This document shows, piece after piece, positions 26,257 through 36,433 of a stretch of 64,000 nt of DNA. Under the pieces are notes generated by a model, which was given only the letters and a program-made list of their open reading frames with translations, ran no database searches and was not told the DNA's origin. Position numbers and translations under genes: made by a program. Each line of letters starts with the position of its first letter. Position 1 is the first letter of the stretch. Origin of the DNA: Candidatus Cryptobacteroides avicola (GTDB taxonomy: Bacteria; Bacteroidota; Bacteroidia; Bacteroidales; UBA932); the NCBI GenBank assembly GCA_017695115.1, contig JADILV010000021.1, forward strand, positions 62,001-126,000, read 5' to 3'.

Positions 26257-27306
26257 TCAGGCCGAGAAGTCCTTTATCTTCTGCTCCATGGCGAGGCTGC
26301 ATACCAGAAGCCGTCCCCCCTTGGCCGATACTATGCATTTCTCCAGCCCTTCTACGACCACCGTATCGCTCTCCTGGGCATGGACAATACAGTCCTTGCA
26401 TCCGTATAGTCTTATATCGTGGCCTATGGCGGCATTCCCGTCCGCGTCACGTTCAAGATGTTCCAGAACGGCGCTCCAGTTGCCGAGGTCGCTCCAGCCC
26501 AGATTGTCGGAAATGACATATATGTCGTCCGACTTTTCCATTACGGCATAGTCGATGGAAATCTTTTCACATTGCGGGAACAGTTCTTCAAGTGCCGCAG
26601 ATTCATTGTCTGTATAAAGGTGGGGAGAAAGTCTGTCCATTATTCCCGCAATCTGCGGGGCGTGTTTCCGTATCTGCGCGACTATCGTGCGGACGGTCCA
26701 GATGAAAATACCGGCATTCCAGTAATAATTACCTGACCGGAGGTATTCTACGGCTGTCTCCATATCCGGTTTTTCCTTGAAAGACTGCACTTTGGCTATT
26801 CTGCCCCTGGCATCCCCTTCGGCGCAGATATATCCATATCCGGTTTCAGGGTGATCCGGTACAATGCCTGCAGTGACTATCCTGCTTCCCGCTGCAGAAA
26901 AATCGAGAGCCTTGTATATGAGAGCGTTGAATGCGTCCGTATTGAGGACAAGGGCATCGGCCGGCGTTACTATTATATTTGCGTCAGGATGTCTTTTTGC
27001 GATTTTCCAGCATGCGTATGCAATACATGGGGCCGTATTGCGGGCCTGGGGCTCGGCAAGGACATGATCAGGCAGGATTTCCGGAATCTGTTCCATGACA
27101 GCGGGTACGTAGCGTACTGAAGTCACTACCCAGAAGTTCTTTATGTCACAGACCGGAAGAAACCGGTCGACGGTCATTTGTATGAGGGACTTGCCGGTTC
27201 CGAGTATGTCTATGAACTGCTTGGGCGTTTCCGGTGTACTCAAGGGCCAAAGGCGGCTTCCTATGCCTCCGGCCATTATTACCACATGGGTTTCGGATTT
27301 TTCCAT
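26257..27306 (-). CDS. manC: Mannose-1-phosphate guanylyltransferase
   Basis: VIMAGGIGSRLWPLSTPETPKQFIDILG; FKEKPDMETAVEYL; NAGIFIW. Confidence 0.9.
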   Translation of the reverse strand: MEKSETHVVIMAGGIGSRLWPLSTPETPKQFIDILGTGKSLIQMTVDRFLPVCDIKNFWVVTSVRYVPAVMEQIPEILPDHVLAEPQARNTAPCIAYACWKIAKRHPDANIIVTPADALVLNTDAFNALIYKALDFSAAGSRIVTAGIVPDHPETGYGYICAEGDARGRIAKVQSFKEKPDMETAVEYLRSGNYYWNAGIFIWTVRTIVAQIRKHAPQIAGIMDRLSPHLYTDNESAALEELFPQCEKISIDYAVMEKSDDIYVISDNLGWSDLGNWSAVLEHLERDADGNAAIGHDIRLYGCKDCIVHAQESDTVVVEGLEKCIVSAKGGRLLVCSLAMEQKIKDFSA

Positions 27307-27383
27307 ATCGGGATATGTTACATAAAAATTCTCTGCAACCTCCAAAGTTATAAAAAATAGGCAAAGAGACAAAAAATAAGAAA

Positions 27384-27407
27384 GACCGGCCCTTGAAAGA
27401 GCCGGTC
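27384..27407 (-). terminator. Hairpin terminator after the outer-membrane protein gene
   Basis: gaccggc...gccggtc; T-rich on minus strand. Confidence 0.65.
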
Positions 27408-27456
27408 CAGAGTGTCTTTCTTCGGAAAGACGGATTGTATGATGCCCAATGTACTG

Positions 27457-28071
27457 TCAGAAAGATACTCCGAGCTTGAACCCTGCATTGTTTATACCGT
27501 TAAGGCCGAAAGCCTCGCTGCGGTTGGTCGCATAACTGTAATAGACCGCCAGTTGGAACCCGAAGTTGCTTTTGTAGAACGGGTGCCAGGTGAAGCCTAT
27601 TTCAGGCGAGATGTAGAACCCCCATTGCGAGTCGCGTGCCGCGATAGTAGGGTAGTACGTGTATTCTCTGGAATAATTGGCTCCCACTTTGGCTTCGGCG
27701 TACGGCTGGAAAGTCTTCCAACCGAGCCTGTATCTCAGTGTCGCTCCGAACGGCAGCTGGAACAGTGAATTGTTGGCGTCTGTCGTCAGCGCCGAACCGT
27801 CAGGGTACACAGTGGTATGGCGGGGTATATATTCATTGTTTGTATTGTAGCTTAAAAAAGCTCCTGCAGCAATCCTCGGCAGTATATAGTAACCTCCTTC
27901 CGCATACGCACCCCAGCCGCTGGCATTCTTTACGAAGCCGTTGCCGAAAGTCCCGTTGAACTGCCATCCTGCGTCTATGTAGAATCTCCTGCCAGGCTGG
28001 GCTTCAGCCACGATGCCGCCGCCCAGTGCGAGTATTGCAGCTACTGCTATATATCTTAACATGTTCTTCAT
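27457..28071 (-). CDS. Outer-membrane beta-barrel protein
   Basis: Signal peptide; alternating beta-strands; C-terminal GFKLGVSF ending in Phe. Confidence 0.65.
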   Translation of the reverse strand: MKNMLRYIAVAAILALGGGIVAEAQPGRRFYIDAGWQFNGTFGNGFVKNASGWGAYAEGGYYILPRIAAGAFLSYNTNNEYIPRHTTVYPDGSALTTDANNSLFQLPFGATLRYRLGWKTFQPYAEAKVGANYSREYTYYPTIAARDSQWGFYISPEIGFTWHPFYKSNFGFQLAVYYSYATNRSEAFGLNGINNAGFKLGVSF

Positions 28072-28083
28072 AAATCTGTCCTC

Positions 28084-28755
28084 CTATCTGCCCAAATATT
28101 CTGACTGTATGAAAGACTGTTCGATAGCCCTTGTAAAACGGGCAGAGTCTTCCCTGTTGTTGCCTATGTTGCCGTCAATGAAACTGTTCCATACTACAGG
28201 AAGAGGCTTGTCATCTCCGGTCTCTGCCGTAAGGTCGACCATTTCGGTAAGCAGTGAATGTGTCGAATAACTGTAGGTTACAGGGAATGAATAGCCCCAG
28301 TGCCCCCAGCTTCCCCAATATCCTGGATACCAGTACCCGGGATATGTGCTCCACCAATACGAAGTCGACGGAACGAATGCCGTAAAGTAGGAAGTCGATA
28401 CTATATATGAAATCTGGATGCCAAGGTCCGCCTCAGGGTCACCCTGGACTTCCTGATCAAGGTCGGAATCCAGTTTTCCGGTATCTACATAGGTATATCC
28501 GAGTTCTTCCATCCTGTCGATATACTGGTTCCTTACGGTCTTTCCCCAGTCATTCAGGAACATGCTGCCGTTGTCGCCGTCTATTGCAAGCAGACTGTCG
28601 GCTACCGTAAATGTTTCGTAGCCCGAAAAGTCGCTGACATCTTCACTGTGGGCGGTGTATACCAGATATTCACCGTCGAAGTCAGATGCCGAAGGCTCTT
28701 TCTGGCATGCTGCAGCCAGTACCAGAGCCGTTGCTATCAGTAAATATTTTTTCAT
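28084..28755 (-). CDS. DUF4136 domain-containing lipoprotein
   Basis: Lipobox LAAAC; DUF4136 pattern DFSGYETFTVAD...YWWSTYPGYWYPGYWG. Confidence 0.75.
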   Translation of the reverse strand: MKKYLLIATALVLAAACQKEPSASDFDGEYLVYTAHSEDVSDFSGYETFTVADSLLAIDGDNGSMFLNDWGKTVRNQYIDRMEELGYTYVDTGKLDSDLDQEVQGDPEADLGIQISYIVSTSYFTAFVPSTSYWWSTYPGYWYPGYWGSWGHWGYSFPVTYSYSTHSLLTEMVDLTAETGDDKPLPVVWNSFIDGNIGNNREDSARFTRAIEQSFIQSEYLGR

Positions 28756-28782
28756 GATCTTCTCCTTTCTTGAAATTTTCAA

Positions 28783-29379
28783 CTATAATGACATCCCTTC
28801 GAATGTACGTGACAGTTCATAAGGGACGAGTTTGCCTTCAAGGCGTAGTGTCTGTGAATTGAAGTTAGGTGAAATGATGGCGTATGCCTCATCCGAGCCT
28901 GGAAAAAGCGATATGTCCAGCTGTGCGCTGATCCCTATGCCGGTAATGTTCATTACTATACGGACAAGGCCTTTCTTGTTGACACTGACATCCATTCCGG
29001 TTATCCTGCCGTTGACTGTGATGCCGCCCAGACCGTTGGGGCCTGAGATAAAGCTGTTCGGTGAAATCTGTACGACCCCTCTTTCACCATTGACGGAAAT
29101 GAAATTGGTCGTGGAATTGACATAGATACGGGTTCCGCGTTTGAAGGTGATGGCATCGGCTTCTATCACGAATGATTTCTTGCCGATAGCTGACCATGCC
29201 TGCTGCCATAGCAGCGAATCCGTTGCCTCCTGCTGCTTTATTTCAGGAGCCCTTCTCTGCTGGAACTCAGCCATATCGTTTTTCCACTGGTCAATCCTTT
29301 CCTGTAGGGTCGTTTTGTCTTGCGCCGCTCCTGCCAGACATGCGGACAGGAGAATCAGCATTGAAATAAAACGTCTCAT
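28783..29379 (-). CDS. DUF4251 domain-containing protein
   Basis: FVIEADAITFKRGTRIYVNSTTNFISVNGERGVVQI; signal peptide. Confidence 0.75.
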   Translation of the reverse strand: MRRFISMLILLSACLAGAAQDKTTLQERIDQWKNDMAEFQQRRAPEIKQQEATDSLLWQQAWSAIGKKSFVIEADAITFKRGTRIYVNSTTNFISVNGERGVVQISPNSFISGPNGLGGITVNGRITGMDVSVNKKGLVRIVMNITGIGISAQLDISLFPGSDEAYAIISPNFNSQTLRLEGKLVPYELSRTFEGMSL

Positions 29380-29591
29380 AATCAATCTCCTTTGTTAATT
29401 TGATCCGTTCCGTTTTTTCCGGAACGCCAATATATAAACAACGCTTGTGCCATAACCTTGCATGCGGTCTCCGGCCAAACTTGCAGAATCGCCGGATAAA
29501 GCGATTCTGCGGATGAATACCGTATATAGACTGACAGACCGCCTCCCACTGGAAACGGTCTGTCAAAATGTCGTATGTCGTTGTCTGCAGG

Positions 29592-30422
29592 TTACCTGCC
29601 TGTCACGGCTTTCCTTTCGCGCTCTCCGAGCAGAGTCCTGGCAAGAGCCGGTTCATCGGTCGTAAGCATGTCTGTTCCGAGACGGAACATGTCGTTCATG
29701 TCGTTTTCTTTGTCTACCGTCCAGGCGTTGACGCTCATCCCGTGTTCTTTTGCCGATTTGATCCAGTCCGGATTTTTGGAAAGGGCAGAGTAGTGGTAGT
29801 CTATGCCGCTTATGCCGAAACCGTTGAGTTCTTCAGGGCTTATGTCCCCGCCCAGATACTGGACAGTATATCCCGGCATGGTCAGGGCAAGGCGTTTGCA
29901 GATATTCAGGCTGAATGAGATGAATACCACCCTGTCAGGAGAGTCCAGACCGTATTCCTTGAGCTTTTCTGCAGTCAGGTCCACAAGCCTGTCTTCTATT
30001 TCAGGTGTAGAATGTTTCTTCAGTTCGTATACCATTACTGTTCCCGGGCATTCCTTTACCTGTCTGAGGTAATCGTCGATGGTCGGTATGGGTTCTCCGT
30101 TGGCCAGTTTCACATCCTTGAATTCTTCGTATGGTGTCTGGTCTATGACTTTGCCGTCGATCATGCTGTCGTGATATACGAGGAGCACTTCATCGGAGGT
30201 CATGTTGACATCGAATTCGCTTCCCCAGAAACCGGCTTTCTGTGCGCATTTCAACGCTGCAAGCGAGTTCTTTGCATGGCCGGCCTCTTCACAGTTCCAG
30301 TAGCCGCGGTGAGCCACTACCGCAATCTTTCCGTCCGGCTGGTCCTGGCAGGATGCAGATAAGGCGGAAAACAGCATCAGTGCCGCAAACGGCCCTGACA
30401 GGAGTTTTGGAAAAACATTCAT
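29592..30422 (-). CDS. Glycerophosphodiester phosphodiesterase family protein
   Basis: VAHRGYWNCEEAGHAKNSLAALK, EFDVNMTSDEVLLVYHDSMIDG, NAWTVDKENDMNDMFRLGTDMLTTDEP. Confidence 0.9.
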   Translation of the reverse strand: MNVFPKLLSGPFAALMLFSALSASCQDQPDGKIAVVAHRGYWNCEEAGHAKNSLAALKCAQKAGFWGSEFDVNMTSDEVLLVYHDSMIDGKVIDQTPYEEFKDVKLANGEPIPTIDDYLRQVKECPGTVMVYELKKHSTPEIEDRLVDLTAEKLKEYGLDSPDRVVFISFSLNICKRLALTMPGYTVQYLGGDISPEELNGFGISGIDYHYSALSKNPDWIKSAKEHGMSVNAWTVDKENDMNDMFRLGTDMLTTDEPALARTLLGERERKAVTGR

Positions 30423-30565
30423 ATAATATGATTTTTTAATGGTAACATTTTCTTGCAAAACCTGACAAATTTAGAAATATTTGATATAAAGTCATGCTGT
30501 TTTCTGGTAAAAAACGTTAATTTTGCGTCCGGTTAAAACGGCAATAAGTTAATTCCTATATAATT

Positions 30566-31909
30566 ATGGTAAAAGTGAATCTTGGAGGTTGCAGCTCCTT
30601 TGTAAAAGATGCAGAATACAAGGAATATGTAGAAAAAGCCCTGTCCGCTCTGGATGTACTTGAGAACGAGACCGGGGCAGGCAATGATTTTCTCGGATGG
30701 AAGCATCTTCCGACCACGACTCCGGAGAGCCTTGTCGCAGAGTGCGAATCCGTAAGGGACAGCTGGAAAGGCAAAGGCGTGGATCTGGTTGTCGTAATAG
30801 GCATCGGCGGATCATATCTCGGTGCAAAATGTGCTGTCGAGGCCCTTTCCCACAGCTTTGCAAAACAGCTTTCAGGGAAAAAGGACGCTCCGGAAATCGT
30901 CTTCGCAGGCCATAACCTGTCTGAAGAATACATCTGCGAACTGATGGATCTTATGCAGCAGAGGAATACTGCTGCCGTAGTAATTTCGAAATCAGGTACC
31001 ACTACTGAGCCGGCCATTGCTTTCAGGCTTGTAAAACAGTATCTTGAGAAGACATACGGGGCAAAAGAAGCTGCTGAGCGCATTGTCGCTGTCACTGACG
31101 CTCACAGAGGTGCGCTCAAATCTCTTGCGACCCAGGAAGGATACAGGACTTTCGTAATCGAGGATAATGTCGGAGGCCGTTTTTCCGTCCTTACACCAGT
31201 GGGTATCCTTCCGATAGTACTTGCCGGATTCGATATGAGGGCAATGCTTGAAGGGGCTGCCGAAATGGAGCGCGAGTGTGCAAAGCGCAGTGCCGGAAAC
31301 CCTGCCGTTGAATATGCGGCCATGCGTAACCTTCTGTATGGCAAAGGAAAGAAGATCGAGATACTTGTTTCCTACAATCCTAAGCTCCAGTATCTTGGTG
31401 AGTGGTGGAAACAGCTTTACGGCGAGTCTGAAGGAAAGGACGGCAAGGGAATCTTCCCGGCATCGGTAAGTTTCACTACAGACCTTCATTCCATGGGCCA
31501 GTATATCCAGGACGGCGAAAGGACACTGATGGAGACTGTTGTTACAGTGGAAAAGAGTAACAGGAGCATGACCATCTCCGATGACCCTCAGAATCTGGAT
31601 GGCCTTAACTTCCTGACAGGAAAACACGTAGAGGAGTGCAACGCAATGGCTGAACTCGGGACGAAACTTGCCCATATTGACGGTGGCGTTCCTCAGCTGT
31701 CCGTGTCTGTGGAGAAAATCGACGAGTTCAATCTCGGCGGTCTGTTCTACTTCTTCGAGAAGGCTTGCGGAATCAGTGCGTATATCCTTGGCGTGAATCC
31801 GTTCGACCAGCCTGGTGTCGAGGCCTACAAGAAGAACATGTTCGCCCTGCTCGGAAAACCTGGCTACGAGGAACAGGCCAAGGCCCTTCATCAGAGGCTC
31901 GGCAAATAG
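30566..31909 (+). CDS. pgi: Glucose-6-phosphate isomerase
   Basis: VVIGIGGSYLGAKCAVEAL, VISKSGTTTEPAIAFRLVKQYLE, NPFDQPGVEAYKKNMFALLGKPG. Confidence 0.95.
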   Translation: MVKVNLGGCSSFVKDAEYKEYVEKALSALDVLENETGAGNDFLGWKHLPTTTPESLVAECESVRDSWKGKGVDLVVVIGIGGSYLGAKCAVEALSHSFAKQLSGKKDAPEIVFAGHNLSEEYICELMDLMQQRNTAAVVISKSGTTTEPAIAFRLVKQYLEKTYGAKEAAERIVAVTDAHRGALKSLATQEGYRTFVIEDNVGGRFSVLTPVGILPIVLAGFDMRAMLEGAAEMERECAKRSAGNPAVEYAAMRNLLYGKGKKIEILVSYNPKLQYLGEWWKQLYGESEGKDGKGIFPASVSFTTDLHSMGQYIQDGERTLMETVVTVEKSNRSMTISDDPQNLDGLNFLTGKHVEECNAMAELGTKLAHIDGGVPQLSVSVEKIDEFNLGGLFYFFEKACGISAYILGVNPFDQPGVEAYKKNMFALLGKPGYEEQAKALHQRLGK

Positions 31910-31927
31910 TCCCGGCATTCCGATGCA

Positions 31928-31967
31928 AAATAGAAAATCCCAGGTCTGTGCCTGGGATTTTCTATTT
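31928..31967. terminator. Bidirectional terminator between convergent pgi and UPF0597 genes
   Basis: 17-bp perfect arms aaatagaaaatcccagg / cctgggattttctattt. Confidence 0.75.
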
Positions 31968-33290
31968 GCAGACCATAATGTCCAGAATCATGGAATCCGC
32001 GTTCTGCATGCCTACAGAACCGATGCGGCCCAGGTTCCGGATAGTTTTTTCTATATCCTTTTCAATGATCCCGTCGTGCTCTGATATGCAGATTCCGTCC
32101 ATGGCGAGGACGGCGGACTGGATTGCGGACGATACTCCCGATGCCACTTTCATCGCGCAGCCGACTTTGGCTCCGTCGCATACCATGCCTGTGATGTTTC
32201 CTATCATGTTCTTTACGGCCGAACAGACCTGCTGATAGTTTCCTCCGCGCAGGGAAGTGATTCCGCAGGCCGCTCCGGTAGATGCGATTACGCATCCGCA
32301 CAATGCCGACAGTTTGCCCAGATAGCCTTTTATGTGTATTGCAGTCAGGTGGCTCAGGACGAGCGCCCTGGCCAGCTGCTCTTGTGGCACTTCGTATTTG
32401 ATGGCGTATGCGATGACAGGCATGGTTACGGTTATACCCTGGTTCCCGCTGCCTGAATTGCTCATGGCTGGAAGCGTACATCCGGCCATGCGGGCATCGG
32501 AAGCCGCGGCGGTCAGTGCCATGGCGTAGCTCATGAAATCATTGCCGAACACTTCCTTGTATTGCCCGGAATTGATGGTCTTTCCTACTTTGAGTCCGTA
32601 ATCCCCTGAAAGACCTTCGAGAGCGAGTTTGAGATTGAGATCCCTGGATTCCAGTATGAATTCTATATCTTCATATCCTACGGTGCCGGCAAAGTCGTAT
32701 ATTTCCTTGAGAGTCAGCTTGTAATCGAGAGTGCTCTTGCCTGTGGCCCCGGTTTCTCCGGTTCCTGGCTGGGTGCAGTGAAGGACATTCCCGTCGAAAC
32801 TTGTCTCCACTATATTGTCATGGTCGTCTTCTATGACTGCCGATGACGAATGGTCGTCTTCTACCGAAACCGTGACTTTCGCGTAAAGCTTGTGCCCCGT
32901 TTCCGTGTGTCTGACCTTGATCCGGCAAGAGTCTGCAAGTTCTTTTGCCCGGGATACGGATTCTCCGCTGAGTTCATGGAGGACTTCAAGTCCGTATTCC
33001 GATTTTCCGCATACTGCACCCAGAGCCGCAGCTATCTGCAGTCCCACCATTCCGGTCCCCGGTATTCCCACTCCCATGCCGTTTTTGAGCATGTTCCCGC
33101 TGACTTCGACAAGTACGTTGAAATCAGCGTGCGCCCTCCACTTCTCTGTACGGCAGTCCGGACACTGCTCCATGAGGATTTCTACCGCCTTTGCCGCAGC
33201 GAGCGCCACGGCTATCGGTTCCGTACATCCGAGTGCCGGCTTTACTTCTTTCTTTATAAGTTCTATGATTTCAGCTTCCCGTGGTGTCAT
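31962..33290 (-). CDS. UPF0597 / L-cysteine desulfidase (serine dehydratase alpha-like) family protein
   Basis: KPALGCTEPIAVALAAAKA, SNSGSGNQGITVTMPV, CGCVIASTGAACGITSLRGG. Confidence 0.87.
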   Translation of the reverse strand: MTPREAEIIELIKKEVKPALGCTEPIAVALAAAKAVEILMEQCPDCRTEKWRAHADFNVLVEVSGNMLKNGMGVGIPGTGMVGLQIAAALGAVCGKSEYGLEVLHELSGESVSRAKELADSCRIKVRHTETGHKLYAKVTVSVEDDHSSSAVIEDDHDNIVETSFDGNVLHCTQPGTGETGATGKSTLDYKLTLKEIYDFAGTVGYEDIEFILESRDLNLKLALEGLSGDYGLKVGKTINSGQYKEVFGNDFMSYAMALTAAASDARMAGCTLPAMSNSGSGNQGITVTMPVIAYAIKYEVPQEQLARALVLSHLTAIHIKGYLGKLSALCGCVIASTGAACGITSLRGGNYQQVCSAVKNMIGNITGMVCDGAKVGCAMKVASGVSSAIQSAVLAMDGICISEHDGIIEKDIEKTIRNLGRIGSVGMQNADSMILDIMVCK

Positions 33291-36200
33291 AGGGCAAAAT
33301 ATTTAAGTGAAGATGATATGATGTCATAGATGGCTTCCGGCTGTTGCAGGGTCTCGACCGGGAAGCCTATGCAGACAGTCCTGTAGGTTCCTGCATCGTA
33401 GCGGATTCCTGCTGAAATCCGGGTGTCGCGGTACTTCAGGATGGTCTTTGCCGAGTCTGAGGCAGGTGCGAGCCCGTCCGGAGTTTCTACACTGTATATC
33501 GTGGAGTTGGGTCTGTTGGCAAAAGTCATCACCCTGCCCGGATCTTCCATGCTGAATCCTGAAAGATATTCCGGTACGGCAGAGACAGCGGCACTTTTAC
33601 TGGCATAGTTGCATATCCAGCTATAGCCGAGAACTTTCCGTGCGAATTTTATTGAATTGGCCTTGAAAGTGCTGTCGCACCTGACAGGGAAAACGCAGTC
33701 CCATACGTCGGTACCTATATTGGCTCCGGATATCAGGATGTTTCCTCCGTTTTCAGTGTATGACCTGATGGCATCCTGCATTTCCAGAGGGAATACTCTG
33801 AATTTGTCTCTGACCGCTCCTCTTCCGGTCATTGTAGTCACCTGCTTGCCGCAGATCATATCGGTGCTCCATGCCTGCTGCCTGAGAGTAGAGTCTGATA
33901 CAAAGGCTTTTGCGCTGGCTGAGAAGAAAGGATAGCCTGCTGCAAGCACGGCCTTTCCATGTACATACGGATAGTCGAATGTATTGCCGGCAACAGTCTT
34001 TCCGGCATAATCCGAGTAGGAGGCCCCGAAGCCTGCGTTATCATCGTCCGTCCATGGCATTGACCTGCGGTACTGGTACATTTCACCTATATACGTGAAG
34101 TCTCTCATATAAGGGACTCCGCTGTCGAGGGTATTGTCAAAACCTGCGTATTGCGGTGTGTCGAACCATGCCGGGCATGACACCCTGTCGAAATTGTTTA
34201 CAATGAGTACGGCGCTGTCGACCTGATGGCGGCGGTTTCCGGCCGCGTCATGTTTATACCCCTCCGGCAGCCCGATACTCAGGGTCTCGCTCGGGAATCC
34301 GATGCCGCCGCTGTTATATGCCGCTATGCGGTAACTGTATATATGTCCGGGCCGTATAGGGACTTCGGCGGCCGTCATGCCTCCGGAAGTGCTGAAGGTT
34401 CTGACCGGCTTTCCTGTGTCGAAAGCCCCGTCATCGACTTTCGTATACAGGATATAGTTTTCTGCCGTAGCCGTAGGCTCCAGGGTATCGGCCGTTTCTT
34501 TCCAGCTCAGGAATGCGTGCGAACTGCCGTTTTTCATCCTGAACCTGACCGAGAAGGAATTTACAGGAAGGGGCTGGACCGCATAGTCGCATCCGTATCT
34601 GTTGCTGAGGTATTTGAGTATGCCTTTATATACAGCTCTGCTTACGGTAAATCTGAAAGCGGGGTCAAGGCCGTGCTTCATGTCCGCAAAGTTCTGGTGC
34701 GACATCACTTCGAGCAGCATTGTGGGCACCCCTGTCGTGCGCGATTCGCTGTATGAGCGGTCCCATATATGTCTTCGGCTCCATAATGAGTCATAGCCTG
34801 CCCTCAAGTCATGTACTACCTGGCTTTGCACCAGATCAGTGAGTTCCCTGCTTGTCATTCTGCTGCTCCTGTCCGGAAATCTGCTGCTGTTCTCGCACAG
34901 AAGGGTGTATATTCCGAGCGTACCGATAATCGAGTCTCCGGGACTTGTCCCGGCATCGGAATGGAATGCAAAAGCCATGTCTATGGGGATGTGCCTGCCT
35001 TCTCCTTTCGGATTTACGGAAGAGCCTCCGCTGAGTTCCTGCACCCATTTGCCTCGGGACATGAAATCATCCATGTAATCGTCCAGCTGTTTGTTCTGGC
35101 TGTACACCGAAGTGTCGGACCCGGCCCACTGCATCCAGTATCTTGCCCCTTCGGCGAATCTTGGCATTCCGGACAGTTCAGGTGCGGCTATGGAGTCGTT
35201 CTGGCATTTCCGTGCTATATTTCCGTATCCGCCGCCTATTTTCACGGCATCGGCCGTGACGGTTTTTCCCGGAACGAAAGTCCGTCCTGCAGGGGAGACA
35301 TTGTCCAATGTGACTTTTCCTCCGGTACCTTTCCCGAACTCGAATGTCCCGAGATATATCCAGGTCCCGCCGCCCATTGTCTGGTTGACTATGAAATGGG
35401 TTTCCCCTCCGAGATGTTTTACCGTGTAATGTGCGGATTCGGTACTGTTCGGAAGGGTCTTGTATGATACGTAAACCGCATATTCTCCTCTTTCAGGGAT
35501 ATCGGGAGTCCAGACGGCAGAGGCTTTCCCTCCTTTTTGTCTTGCGGAAATACACTCTGCCTTCCTTGCAGAGCCTGCCCGGAACGGGTTCTCGTCTGCC
35601 GTATAGGTCTGGAGCGTGTCTGCAAAACCGCATCCTGCGTCTTCCCATTCTCCTGTTTCAGTGTAAATCCCGGAAGTCCTTATATACGGTCCCGCCGTGG
35701 AGTCCGGGGTGAAGTGAGGGTCGTTGTCCGTGATGATTTCAACTGTCTGCAGATCCCTTTCCCTGGGCAGCATCACTACGCATCCTGCGTTCTCCAGCAT
35801 AGGTACAAGGAACGGCAGTACAAAGCCTGATGTGAACAGGTCTTCTACAGTCTGGAACAGGCACGGCCTCTGCCATTCCCATCTTCCGGTCTTCTGTTCG
35901 TAGTACCGCCCGTGGCTGTTCCATAGCGCTATATGCCTGCCCTGCAGTCCGTCCCTGAATTCCGGCAGGTCAGGATTTTCAACCAGAGGGACACTGCCGG
36001 CCCTTCTGTCCCTGACCTTGAACGGTGTCTTGTCCGGCTGCCCGTCATTGCCGGGACTGCCGGTTACAAGTTCGGACATGCGTGTGCGGCCGCAGTATAT
36101 TTCGCCTACATCGTATCTTGAATATTCTTGTGGAAACAGTTCCTTGAGACTTTCCCTGAACCATCTGTATGTGTCGCTGCGCCATGGGCAGTCTCCAAGA

Positions 36201-36412
36201 CTGCGTGTAAAATAGAAGTCGAGGGAATTCCCTCTTTTCATGACCGCCCTGATTGCAAGTTCGTTCTTTACCGTGGTCTTTTCCTGGATAAGAGAATCCA
36301 GAGTGCGGCACACCGGCTTGAATTCATCGGCGATCCTGCTCTGGGACATGGCAGGGACCAGCCCTGAGACCACCAGCATGGAGATGCTGCACAATAATGT
36401 TCTGATTGTCAT
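33287..36412 (-). CDS. N-acetylmuramoyl-L-alanine amidase-like protein with golvesin/xanthan-lyase-like domain
   Basis: RHIALWNSHGRYYEQ, AGCVVMLPRERD, AFAFHSDAG, TMLLEVMSHQNFADM; intervening golvesin-like region. Confidence 0.7.
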   Translation of the reverse strand: MTIRTLLCSISMLVVSGLVPAMSQSRIADEFKPVCRTLDSLIQEKTTVKNELAIRAVMKRGNSLDFYFTRSLGDCPWRSDTYRWFRESLKELFPQEYSRYDVGEIYCGRTRMSELVTGSPGNDGQPDKTPFKVRDRRAGSVPLVENPDLPEFRDGLQGRHIALWNSHGRYYEQKTGRWEWQRPCLFQTVEDLFTSGFVLPFLVPMLENAGCVVMLPRERDLQTVEIITDNDPHFTPDSTAGPYIRTSGIYTETGEWEDAGCGFADTLQTYTADENPFRAGSARKAECISARQKGGKASAVWTPDIPERGEYAVYVSYKTLPNSTESAHYTVKHLGGETHFIVNQTMGGGTWIYLGTFEFGKGTGGKVTLDNVSPAGRTFVPGKTVTADAVKIGGGYGNIARKCQNDSIAAPELSGMPRFAEGARYWMQWAGSDTSVYSQNKQLDDYMDDFMSRGKWVQELSGGSSVNPKGEGRHIPIDMAFAFHSDAGTSPGDSIIGTLGIYTLLCENSSRFPDRSSRMTSRELTDLVQSQVVHDLRAGYDSLWSRRHIWDRSYSESRTTGVPTMLLEVMSHQNFADMKHGLDPAFRFTVSRAVYKGILKYLSNRYGCDYAVQPLPVNSFSVRFRMKNGSSHAFLSWKETADTLEPTATAENYILYTKVDDGAFDTGKPVRTFSTSGGMTAAEVPIRPGHIYSYRIAAYNSGGIGFPSETLSIGLPEGYKHDAAGNRRHQVDSAVLIVNNFDRVSCPAWFDTPQYAGFDNTLDSGVPYMRDFTYIGEMYQYRRSMPWTDDDNAGFGASYSDYAGKTVAGNTFDYPYVHGKAVLAAGYPFFSASAKAFVSDSTLRQQAWSTDMICGKQVTTMTGRGAVRDKFRVFPLEMQDAIRSYTENGGNILISGANIGTDVWDCVFPVRCDSTFKANSIKFARKVLGYSWICNYASKSAAVSAVPEYLSGFSMEDPGRVMTFANRPNSTIYSVETPDGLAPASDSAKTILKYRDTRISAGIRYDAGTYRTVCIGFPVETLQQPEAIYDIISSSLKYFAL

Positions 36413-36433
36413 CTGTCCTGCTCCTGAAAAATC

